Shown piece after piece: positions 12,871 to 19,054 of a DNA stretch of 19,188 bases. Every line of letters begins with the position of its first letter. Within the stretch, counting starts at the first letter, position 1. This stretch comes from DATEOR01 sp035273885. Its GTDB lineage: Bacteria; Actinomycetota; Thermoleophilia; Gaiellales; Gaiellaceae. Location of the stretch: assembly GCA_035273885.1 (NCBI GenBank), contig DATEOR010000064.1, forward strand, positions 1 to 19,188, given 5' to 3'. A model generated the notes under the pieces. The model was not told the origin of the DNA. It saw only the letters and a program-made list of their open reading frames with translations, and searched no databases. A program made the position numbers and the translations under genes.

Positions 12871-14196
12871 ATGGAGAGCGAACGAACGTGGGGCGTCACA
12901 CCGGTTCCCGAACGGCTGCGCACGCTCTCCCTCGGCGACCTCACCCTGCTCTGGGGGAACCTCGGCATCAGCCTGCTCGTGCTCGTGGCGGGCACCTACC
13001 TCGCCGGTCTCGGCCTGCAGCGCGGGCTCCTCGCGATCGTGGTCGGCGCCGTTCTCGGGTGCGCACTGCTCGGCTTCGCGGGCTACATCGGCGCTGAGCG
13101 CCGCCTGCCCGGAATGGTGCTCATGCGGGAGCCGCTCGGACAACGCGGCTCGTACGCGCCCACGGTCCTGAACGTCGTCCAGAACCTCGGCTGGGCCACC
13201 TTCGAGCTGATCGTCATCGCAGCGGCCGCGAACGCGCTCGCGGATCGCGTCTTCGGCTTCCGCGAGCGCTGGGTCTGGGTCCTTGTCTTCGGAGCAGTCA
13301 CGCTCGCCCTTGCCCTCGCCGGGCCGATCGCCTTCGTCCGCAAGTACGTCCGGCGGTTCGCCGTCTGGGCGGTCGCCGCCTCCGTGGGCTACCTCACGTG
13401 GTGGGCGCTCGACGGCGTGAGCACAGGTGAGCTCTGGAACGCCGATCCCGCCGGCGGGCTCACGTTCTGGCAAGGGGTGGACCTCACCGTCGCCATGGCG
13501 GCATCCTGGCTGCCCCTCGCCGCCGACTACACGCGCTTCGCCCGCCGGCCCCGTCAGGCCTTCTGGGGAACCGCGGTCGGCTACTTCGTGCCTCTCGTCT
13601 GGCTCTACGGCCTCGGACTGCTCCTCTTCCTCTCGCGCGGAACGAGCGACACGACCGCTCTGCTGACCTCGGTGGCGGCGGGAGGAGTCGCGAGCGCGCT
13701 CGCCCTCGTCGCCCTCACCGTGGACGAGACGGACGAGCCCTTCGCCAACGTCTACTCGGCCGCAGTCTCGCTGCAGAACCTGGTGCCCGACGCGCCGCAG
13801 CGGCTCCTCGTCCTCGGCGTCGGCGGCCTGGCGATCGGCGGCGCCCTCGTCGTCGACCTCGGCCGATACCAGAGCTTCCTCTTCCTGCTGGGGTCGTTTT
13901 TCGTGCCGCTCTTCGGCGTGCTCGCCGCCGACTTCCTCTACGGCTTGCGCGATCCCGTGCAGGTTCGCTGGAACGGGATCGCCGCCTGGCTCGCAGGAGT
14001 GGCCCTCTACCAGTGGATCCAGCCGAACGGGCCCGCGTGGTGGGTGGACGCAGTCGAGCGCGTGCCGGGCGCCGGCGAGTTCACTGGCGGCGCCTCCCTC
14101 CCCTCGTTCGCGCTCGCCTTCGTCCTCTTCGCGGGCTTACGGTACGCGCATGCGCCAACTCGGCGTCGTCGGGCTCGTCTCGCTGGATCGCGTTGA
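12871..14196 (+). CDS. cytX: NCS1-family permease, predicted hydroxymethylpyrimidine transporter CytX
   Basis: Membrane transporter of the cytosine/purine/thiamine NCS1 family, 441 aa with about twelve hydrophobic segments. The N-terminus WGVTPVPERLRTLSLGDLTLLWGNLGIS with a following GTYLAGLGLQ is typical of CodB-like proteins, including the cytoplasmic lead before helix 1. The TPP riboswitch immediately upstream makes a thiamine precursor, most likely the hydroxymethylpyrimidine moiety, the expected substrate; CytX is the known riboswitch-linked member of this family. The ATG lies only two bases after GGGAGG, and no later in-frame start fits. The basic C-terminus (THRRRRAR-like) overlaps the next gene by 47 bp. 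Cytosine or another pyrimidine is the alternative cargo if the riboswitch inference is wrong. Confidence 0.9.
   Translation: MESERTWGVTPVPERLRTLSLGDLTLLWGNLGISLLVLVAGTYLAGLGLQRGLLAIVVGAVLGCALLGFAGYIGAERRLPGMVLMREPLGQRGSYAPTVLNVVQNLGWATFELIVIAAAANALADRVFGFRERWVWVLVFGAVTLALALAGPIAFVRKYVRRFAVWAVAASVGYLTWWALDGVSTGELWNADPAGGLTFWQGVDLTVAMAASWLPLAADYTRFARRPRQAFWGTAVGYFVPLVWLYGLGLLLFLSRGTSDTTALLTSVAAGGVASALALVALTVDETDEPFANVYSAAVSLQNLVPDAPQRLLVLGVGGLAIGGALVVDLGRYQSFLFLLGSFFVPLFGVLAADFLYGLRDPVQVRWNGIAAWLAGVALYQWIQPNGPAWWVDAVERVPGAGEFTGGASLPSFALAFVLFAGLRYAHAPTRRRRARLAGSR
14138..14143 (+). promoter_or_regulatory. Putative internal -10 box of the PfkB kinase gene
   Basis: TACGGT inside the end of cytX, six bases before the kinase ATG, with no Shine-Dalgarno between. 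It could start a leaderless transcript independent of the riboswitch. Weak evidence: it also lies in coding sequence. Confidence 0.3.
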
Positions 14197-14944
14197 CGGC
14201 GGCCTCCCCCGCCTGGGCGGGGCGCCGTTCTATGCCGCCAAAGCCCTGCGGCTCCTCGGGCAGCCGGCGCTGATCGCGACGAAGCTCGCGCCCGAGGACA
14301 GCGGACGCGGACTGCACGCGCTCGGAATCCCCGTGTACTCACGTCCCGCCGAGCGCACGATCACCTTCAGGATCGAAAACGACGGCGACCACCGCACGAT
14401 GGAGATCGAGGAGCTCGGCGAGCCGTGGACGCCTGAGGACGTGCGCGAATGGCTCGACGATGCGCTGCGCCCCGCGGACTGGGTGCACGCGGGAGCGTTG
14501 ACCCGGGCGGATTTCCCGGCAGAGACGCTCGCGCTCATCCATCGAGGCCGCATCCTCTCCTTTGAGGGTCAGGGCCTCGTCCGCCCGGCCGAGAAGGGCG
14601 AGGTGCGCGTGGACGCCGACTACGACCCGCAGGTCCTGCGCCACGTCGACATCCTCAAGCTCTCGGAGCAAGAGGCCGACGCGCTCGGGCTCGGGCTCGA
14701 CGACAGGTCGCTCGCCTCGCTCGGCGTGCCCGAGGTCGTCGTGACCCTCGGAAGCCGGGGCGCGGTGGTCTTCTCCGACGGCCTTGCCGAATACGTGCCG
14801 GCAAGACCCGTCGAGGCGCGTGACCCCACCGGCTCCGGCGACAAGTTCATGGCCGCTTACCTCACGTACCGACGCCAGCGCCACAGCCCGCGCTCCGCCG
14901 CCAGGCTCGCCGGCGAGATCGTTCGGGCTCTGCTCGTCGCATGA
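14150..14944 (+). CDS. PfkB/ribokinase-family kinase, short form, in the TPP-riboswitch operon
   Basis: Small-molecule kinase of the ribokinase-like fold, 264 aa, shorter than the usual 290-330. Visible: N-terminal beta strand QLGVVGLVSLDRV, GG at 23-24 in GGAPFYAAKALRLLG, the central KLSEQEADALG (170-180) in place of the NxxE-type Mg motif, TLGSRGAVV (199-207), and the anion-hole/catalytic motif DPTGSGDKF (225-233) with Asp231 as catalytic base. The N-terminal lid region is reduced. ATG starts 47 bp inside cytX, and its stop overlaps the next gene in ATGA, so all three may be translated from one riboswitch-controlled mRNA. That suggests phosphorylation of a thiamine-related pyrimidine or sugar, but this is inference; it is not a recognisable ThiD. 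A generic carbohydrate kinase is equally possible. Confidence 0.85.
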   Translation: MRQLGVVGLVSLDRVDGGLPRLGGAPFYAAKALRLLGQPALIATKLAPEDSGRGLHALGIPVYSRPAERTITFRIENDGDHRTMEIEELGEPWTPEDVREWLDDALRPADWVHAGALTRADFPAETLALIHRGRILSFEGQGLVRPAEKGEVRVDADYDPQVLRHVDILKLSEQEADALGLGLDDRSLASLGVPEVVVTLGSRGAVVFSDGLAEYVPARPVEARDPTGSGDKFMAAYLTYRRQRHSPRSAARLAGEIVRALLVA

Positions 14945-15354
14945 GGGCAGATGTCGGCTGCGACGACGCCGTCTACACCCTCGAGATCGGTGTCGATGCA
15001 GACGAGGACGAGCTCCTCGAGCGCGACCCGGAGGCCGCGGTGGAACGAGCGCGGCCGCTCGACCTGACGCCGCCCTGGGCCGCCGGCCAGGCCCTCGACA
15101 TCGATGCCTCGGGATCGACCGTCGTCCTCCTCCTCGACCGGCGCCCACCGCTCATGGTCTCTCACGACAGCGGCAGCACGTGGGGCGAGCGCGGCTCTGG
15201 GCTTCCCCCCGGGAAGGCAGTTGCGCTCGGCGAGAGCCCCGACCATGTCCTTTACGCAGCGCGAAACCGTGTGTACGTCTCGCGGGACGGCGGGGTCTTC
15301 TGGCGCGCGGTCGCTGTCGAGCTGCCCGAGATCCGCGACGTCGCCTGGGCCTAG
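14941..15354 (+). CDS. Small Asp-box (BNR-repeat) protein of unknown function
   Basis: 137-residue protein with two Asp-box motifs, SHDSGSTW (74-81) and SRDGGVFW (114-121), spaced 40 residues apart as in consecutive blades of sialidase/photosystem-assembly-type beta-propellers. That is only about two blades, too few for a closed propeller, so it may multimerise or be a degenerate remnant. The first 40 residues are acidic (DADEDELLERDPE). No signal peptide or membrane helix. The ATG overlaps the kinase stop by 4 nt and the TAG stop overlaps that of the convergent PhzF-like gene in CTAG, so it is the last gene of the cytX run. Coding is supported by the motifs and the tight overlaps. I do not know its function. 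Confidence 0.72.
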   Translation: MRADVGCDDAVYTLEIGVDADEDELLERDPEAAVERARPLDLTPPWAAGQALDIDASGSTVVLLLDRRPPLMVSHDSGSTWGERGSGLPPGKAVALGESPDHVLYAARNRVYVSRDGGVFWRAVAVELPEIRDVAWA

Positions 15355-16199
15355 TCCAGCTTGAACTCGCCGCGGGCGACGACGACCGCTGAGCCGCCCA
15401 CCTCCACGCTCTCGATCCCGTCGGCAGAGCCGTTCGCCCGCGCATGCAGCGTGCTCGGACGCCGGATCTCCGCGCCCTGCGAGATGAGGATCTCCCGGCC
15501 CCACTCGATCCGCCCGTGGCGGGCAAGGTGACAGGCGAGCGGGCCCGCGGCGGAGCCGGTGGCCGGATCCTCGGGGACGCCGTCGGCGGGGGCGAACATC
15601 CGCGTCTTCCAGCGGTCGCCCTCCCCCGCGAAACAGTTCGTGCCCACGATCCCCTGCAGGTGCTTGAGAGCCTGCAAGTCGGGCTCGAGTGCCTCGACGG
15701 CCTCCACGCTCGGAAGCGCGATGTAGACGTGCCGCACCCCGTTGTCGTAGAGCTCGACGGGAAGCTCGGAGCGCTCGACCCCAACCGCGGCCAGAATCTC
15801 GGCCTCGGCGGGGAACGACTCGACGGTCGGGACGGGCTGAGTCATCCAGCCGAAGTTGATCCGCCCCTCGTCCCGCTCGAGCTTGATGGGGATCGGGCCC
15901 TTGCCCGTCTCGAGCACGATCTCGGGAAGCTGAAGCGGTGCGGCCAGGACGAACGCGGTCCCGAGCACCGGATGGCCGGCGAACGGCAGCTCGTCCATGG
16001 GCGTGAAAATCCGTATGCGGGCGTGCCCGCCCTCCTCGGCCGGATACACGTAGACGGTCTCCGAGAGGTTCAGCTCGCGGGCGAGCGGCTGCAACGTCTC
16101 CTCCGGCAGCTCGCGCGCGTCTGTGAAGACCGCGACACCGTTGCCCTGCAGCGGCGTGTCCGTGAAGACGTCCGCGATGACGTAGCGGAAAGACGGCAT
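15351..16199 (-). CDS. PhzF-family isomerase/epimerase-like protein
   Basis: Member of the PhzF/DapF-like fold, 282 aa, normal length. Catalytic Glu47 in LSETVYVYP, the motif ELPFAGHPVLGTAF (70-83) with His76, and DPATGSAAGPLACHL in the second half, which supplies the conserved Asp, are all present, so it should be catalytically competent. The family name comes from phenazine biosynthesis, but no phenazine genes are nearby and most PhzF-like proteins have unknown substrates. The ATG shares one base with the stop of the upstream GNAT gene (TGATG), so the pair is co-translated. The stop is shared with the convergent Asp-box gene. Confidence 0.9.
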   Translation of the reverse strand: MPSFRYVIADVFTDTPLQGNGVAVFTDARELPEETLQPLARELNLSETVYVYPAEEGGHARIRIFTPMDELPFAGHPVLGTAFVLAAPLQLPEIVLETGKGPIPIKLERDEGRINFGWMTQPVPTVESFPAEAEILAAVGVERSELPVELYDNGVRHVYIALPSVEAVEALEPDLQALKHLQGIVGTNCFAGEGDRWKTRMFAPADGVPEDPATGSAAGPLACHLARHGRIEWGREILISQGAEIRRPSTLHARANGSADGIESVEVGGSAVVVARGEFKLD

Positions 16200-16741
16200 C
16201 AGTCCCTGAGCTCGAACACGTGCTCGAGGCCGTCCTCGGGGTCGATGTGCTCGCCCGTCCGCACGAAGCCCAGCTTACGGATGATCGCGAGCGACGGCAC
16301 GTTGTCGGGCGCGACGGATGCGACGAAATGGTGAATGCCCTCACTCCGGGCCCAGGCGATCAAGCCATCCACCGCCTCGGTCGCATAGCCCTGGCGCCGA
16401 TGCTCGAGCCGGACCCCGTAGCCGAGCTCGAGAGCGTCCGGTGCAGAGGCCGAATTGACGCCCGGCTCGCCGTGGAAGCCGACGTTCCCGACCATCACGC
16501 GACCTCCGTCCCTGCGAACCATCGCGCGGGCGAGCCATTTCTGGACGTCCGGGTCCTTTCGCAGCTGCTCGATCCTGCGGTCGAGGAAGCGCTTTACGGC
16601 AGCGTCGATCGCGCCGGCTGGAACCGCTGCGCCGAGCTCCTCCTGCGCCTCGGCAAGGCGGTCTCCGAGAACCGCGTCCATGAACTCCGGCGTCATCGAG
16701 ACGAGGTCCAGCCGCGGGGTGCGAATGGTCGGCACGTCCAT
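16199..16741 (-). CDS. GNAT-family N-acetyltransferase (RimJ/RimL-like)
   Basis: Acetyl-CoA dependent acetyltransferase of about 180 aa. The N-terminus TIRTPRLDLVSM is typical of the RimJ/RimL-like branch. LELGYGVRLEHRRQGYATEAVDGLIAWA contains the acetyl-CoA pyrophosphate-binding motif A (R-R-Q-G-Y-A), followed by VAPDNVPSLAIIRKLGFVRTG, the usual motif B region. Start taken as ATG at 16741; an adjacent in-frame GTG at 16744 would add one residue. Divergent from the cyclase gene across about 32 bp and coupled to the downstream PhzF-like gene by a one-base overlap. Acceptor substrate unknown. Confidence 0.88.
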   Translation of the reverse strand: MDVPTIRTPRLDLVSMTPEFMDAVLGDRLAEAQEELGAAVPAGAIDAAVKRFLDRRIEQLRKDPDVQKWLARAMVRRDGGRVMVGNVGFHGEPGVNSASAPDALELGYGVRLEHRRQGYATEAVDGLIAWARSEGIHHFVASVAPDNVPSLAIIRKLGFVRTGEHIDPEDGLEHVFELRD

Positions 16742-16758
16742 CACTCGAACGCGCGGAG

Positions 16759-16764
16759 TATCCT
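16759..16764 (+). promoter_or_regulatory. Putative -10 box of the nucleotide cyclase gene
   Basis: TATCCT nine bases upstream of the cyclase ATG in the 32-bp divergent gap. It is a good match to TANNNT, and no Shine-Dalgarno lies between it and the ATG, so the mRNA probably has a leader of only a few bases or none. The divergent GNAT promoter must use the same short stretch. Confidence 0.42.
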
Positions 16765-16773
16765 CGATTCGCG

Positions 16774-17574
16774 ATGAGCGACCCGCAGACGACCGAGGAG
16801 TGGCGTCGGGTCCTGATGGGCGAGGTCCGCGGCCTGCGAACGTTCCAGTGGATCCACAAGAAGATCCCCTCGGAGCCGCGCTGCAAGCTCTGCTACGCGC
16901 CGTTCGGGAAACCGGGCGGCCTCTTCAAGTTCCTCGGCTGGAAACCGTCGCCGCTCAACCGCCGCCTCTGCACGATGTGCACGAAGTCCGCCCACAAGCA
17001 CCCGGGCGGCGCGGAGGTCGAGATCTCGGCGATGTTCGCCGACGTGCGCGGCTCGACCGGCCTCGCCGAGCGACTGCCGCCGGGTGAGTTCGGCCAGCTG
17101 ATCACGCGCTTCTGGGGCACGGCCGCGCGGGTCGTCGACCGCTGGGACGGGATCGTGGACAAGTTCGTCGGCGACGAGGCCGTCGCGCTCTTCATTCCCG
17201 GCTTTGCCGGCAAGGATCACGCCTCTCGCGCTGTCGAGACGGCGCGCGAGCTCCTCCTGGAGACCGGCCACGGCGACGGCGAGCCGTGGATCCCCGTGGG
17301 CGTCGGCATCCATACGGGGCTCTCGTACGTCGGCTACATCGGCGAGGGGGACGCGCTCGACTTCACGGCCGTGGGCGACACGGTGAACACCGCGGCGCGC
17401 CTGACCTCGATCGCGAAGGCGGGCGAGATCGTCATGAGCGATGCCACCGCGAGAGCCGGCGGGCTCGACACGTCGGGCCTGGAACAGCGCACGCTCGAGC
17501 TACGCGGGCGCGAGCAGTCCGTGGACGCCTGGGTTCAGCCGGCGATCTCGTCGGTCGCGACGACGGCCGCGTAG
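16774..17574 (+). CDS. Class III adenylate/guanylate cyclase with N-terminal CxxC domain
   Basis: Soluble nucleotide cyclase, 266 aa, predicted to make cAMP. The N-terminal part has two CxxC pairs, C37-KL-C40 (CKLCYAPF) and C66-TM-C69, likely binding zinc. The catalytic domain starts at about 83. Metal Asp90 (FADVRGST), substrate Lys130 (DKF), second metal Asp134 (VGDEA), then Thr198 at the position of the adenine-contacting Asp of mammalian cyclases, Asn205 and Arg209 (TVNTAARL). All residues needed for a homodimeric enzyme are there. The Lys/Thr pair marks the class IIIb type, whose studied members respond to bicarbonate. No membrane or receptor segments. The 3' end overlaps the convergent hydrolase by 40 bp. 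Confidence 0.92.
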   Translation: MSDPQTTEEWRRVLMGEVRGLRTFQWIHKKIPSEPRCKLCYAPFGKPGGLFKFLGWKPSPLNRRLCTMCTKSAHKHPGGAEVEISAMFADVRGSTGLAERLPPGEFGQLITRFWGTAARVVDRWDGIVDKFVGDEAVALFIPGFAGKDHASRAVETARELLLETGHGDGEPWIPVGVGIHTGLSYVGYIGEGDALDFTAVGDTVNTAARLTSIAKAGEIVMSDATARAGGLDTSGLEQRTLELRGREQSVDAWVQPAISSVATTAA

Positions 17575-18077
17575 CCGTCCGCAAGCGCCGCGAGGAACGC
17601 CGTGTGCACGGAGGCGGCAGGGATCGAAACGCCGTCGAAGTCCAGGTCGCAGGTGGCGCAGGCGTCGTGAGCGACCGTCGTGTCGAAGCCGAGGTCGACC
17701 GCGGCGCGGACGGTCACGTCCACGCACATGCTGGTCATCATCCCGCAGACCACGAGCTCGTCCACCCCGGCGCTGCGCAGCTCGGCCTCGAGCTCGGTGT
17801 CGCGGAAGCTGTTGGGGTGCTCCTTGGAAATCACGGTCTCGCCTTCGAGCGGGGCCACGCTCTCGTGGATCTCGACGCCCTCCGTCCCGGGCCGCATGAA
17901 GGTCGCCTCGTCCTCGTCCCAGATGTGGCGGACGTGGAAGACAGGGTCGCCGCTCGCCCGGAATTCCTCCAGCAGCTTCGCGGCGGACGCCGCCGCAGCC
18001 TCGGGGCCTTCGAGCGGGTGGGCACCGCCCGGGAAGTAGTCCCTCTGGATGTCCACGATCACGAGGCCGCGCGCCAC
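17535..18077 (-). CDS. Isochorismatase-like cysteine hydrolase
   Basis: Cysteine hydrolase of the isochorismatase/nicotinamidase fold, 180 aa from the chosen start. Catalytic triad: Asp9 in LVIVDIQRDYF, Lys85 in VISKEHPNSF and Cys118 in GMMTSMCVDVT. The reading frame extends to a GTG at 18107, but the ten extra residues are unlike the family. The GTG at 18077 (MARGLVIVDIQ) fits the usual N-terminus and is preceded by the AT-rich TTTACT promoter-like hexamer. The residues SMCVDVTVRAA give an active-site segment close to nicotinamidase/YcaC-type enzymes, but the metal-binding His pattern of nicotinamidase is not clear, so the substrate is unknown. Overlaps the cyclase 3' end by 40 bp on the opposite strand. 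Confidence 0.88.
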   Translation of the reverse strand: MARGLVIVDIQRDYFPGGAHPLEGPEAAAASAAKLLEEFRASGDPVFHVRHIWDEDEATFMRPGTEGVEIHESVAPLEGETVISKEHPNSFRDTELEAELRSAGVDELVVCGMMTSMCVDVTVRAAVDLGFDTTVAHDACATCDLDFDGVSIPAASVHTAFLAALADGYAAVVATDEIAG

Positions 18078-18083
18078 GGCGTA

Positions 18084-18089
18084 AGTAAA
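18084..18089 (-). promoter_or_regulatory. Putative -10 box of the cysteine hydrolase gene
   Basis: TTTACT on the minus strand, exactly six bases before GTG 18077, in one of the few AT-rich spots of the window (18081-18090). It supports 18077 rather than 18107 as the start and a leaderless mRNA. Second base of the TANNNT consensus is not met. Confidence 0.35.
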
Positions 18090-18130
18090 CCAGGGCAAAC
18101 CAACCACGCGCGGGGTCGTCGTATCCCGCA

Positions 18131-19054
18131 GTGAGGCGGGCGCTTCCGATCCTGTTGGGACTGGCCATCCTCGCCGCGGGCTGCGGCGGGGTCGACGACG
18201 GAGGAGGTGGCCGCGGCGCGGTCTCGACCTCGCCTGCGACCGTCGACGCCGACCTCCTCGGCCAGTTCGACTACGACGCCTCGGAGCCGCTCGACGTCAA
18301 GGAGCTGAAGTCCGAGGTCAAGGATGGAGCCGTCGTCCACGACATCACGTATGCGGGGCCGGAAGGGCGGATCGACGCCTTCCTCATCACGCCCGAAGAA
18401 GGCAGCGGGTACCCCGCAGTCGAGTTCATGCCCGGCGCGCCCGGAGCGAAGTACACCTTCTACACGGAGGCCATCGAGCTGGCGAAGGCGGGTGTGGTGT
18501 CGCTTCTCCCCAACCCGCCGTACGCACGGCCGCCGATCGAGGACGTCGTCGTCTTCGCGCCCTCGGACAAGGACGGGATCGTCCAGGAGGTGCAGGAGAT
18601 GCGGCGCGGTATCGACCTCCTCGTCTCGCGGCCGGAGGTCGATCCGAGCCGGCTCGGCTATGTGGGCTTCAGCTGGGGAGCCTCACTGGGCGGAGTCCTC
18701 TCCGCGGTCGAGCGGCGCGTGCACTCCTTCGTTCTCATGTCGCTCGTCCCGCACCTCTCGACCGACATGCGGCAGCTGGCCGAGGACCAGGGAATCGAAG
18801 GCGACCTCGCCGCGTACGAGCAGGCGATGGAGCCGATCGACGCGATCAACTACCTCCCGCATGCCGCGCCGAGCGCGGTCTTCCTCCAGGCCGGCGAGCT
18901 GGACACGCGGCCGAGCCCCGAGGACACCCAGGAGGCATACGCGGCAACGAGCGATCCGAAGAGGCTGCAGATGTACGACACCGAGCACGACCTGAACGCG
19001 CAGGCGAAGGCCGACGCACGCGCCTGGATGCTTGGCCAACTCGGCGTCGGCTAG
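18131..19054 (+). CDS. Alpha/beta-hydrolase lipoprotein (dienelactone-hydrolase-like)
   Basis: Secreted, lipid-anchored serine hydrolase, 307 aa. The signal peptide RRALPILLGLAILAAGC ends at lipobox Cys18, followed by a Gly/Asp-rich tether (19-30). The alpha/beta-hydrolase core shows the nucleophile elbow GFSWG with Ser181, a likely acid Asp258 in GELDTRP and His286 in DTEHDLN. The order and spacing suit a dienelactone-hydrolase/acyl-peptidase-like esterase. GTG start at 18131, 53 bp from the divergent hydrolase start, without a Shine-Dalgarno. Its TAG stop is shared with the convergent peptidase gene in CTAG. The natural ester or peptide substrate is unknown. Confidence 0.88.
   Translation: MRRALPILLGLAILAAGCGGVDDGGGGRGAVSTSPATVDADLLGQFDYDASEPLDVKELKSEVKDGAVVHDITYAGPEGRIDAFLITPEEGSGYPAVEFMPGAPGAKYTFYTEAIELAKAGVVSLLPNPPYARPPIEDVVVFAPSDKDGIVQEVQEMRRGIDLLVSRPEVDPSRLGYVGFSWGASLGGVLSAVERRVHSFVLMSLVPHLSTDMRQLAEDQGIEGDLAAYEQAMEPIDAINYLPHAAPSAVFLQAGELDTRPSPEDTQEAYAATSDPKRLQMYDTEHDLNAQAKADARAWMLGQLGVG

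Noticed and set aside
14150..14944. PfkB kinase as ThiD or ThiM
   Set aside because: The protein has a PfkB-type GSGD anion-hole motif and a GG segment, but I see no sequence features specific to HMP(-P) kinase or hydroxyethylthiazole kinase.
15345..15359. CTGG...CCAG dyad at the second CTAG junction as a terminator
   Set aside because: Only four to five pairs with one G-U; too weak to separate from chance in this base composition.
15351..16199. PhzF homolog as evidence for phenazine biosynthesis
   Set aside because: No phzA-G companions are present; PhzF-like proteins are widespread outside phenazine pathways.
14857..16344. 495-codon minus-strand frame over the Asp-box and PhzF genes
   Set aside because: Arg/Gly-rich shadow. 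The PhzF frame in the same place carries clear catalytic motifs and tight junctions with its neighbours.
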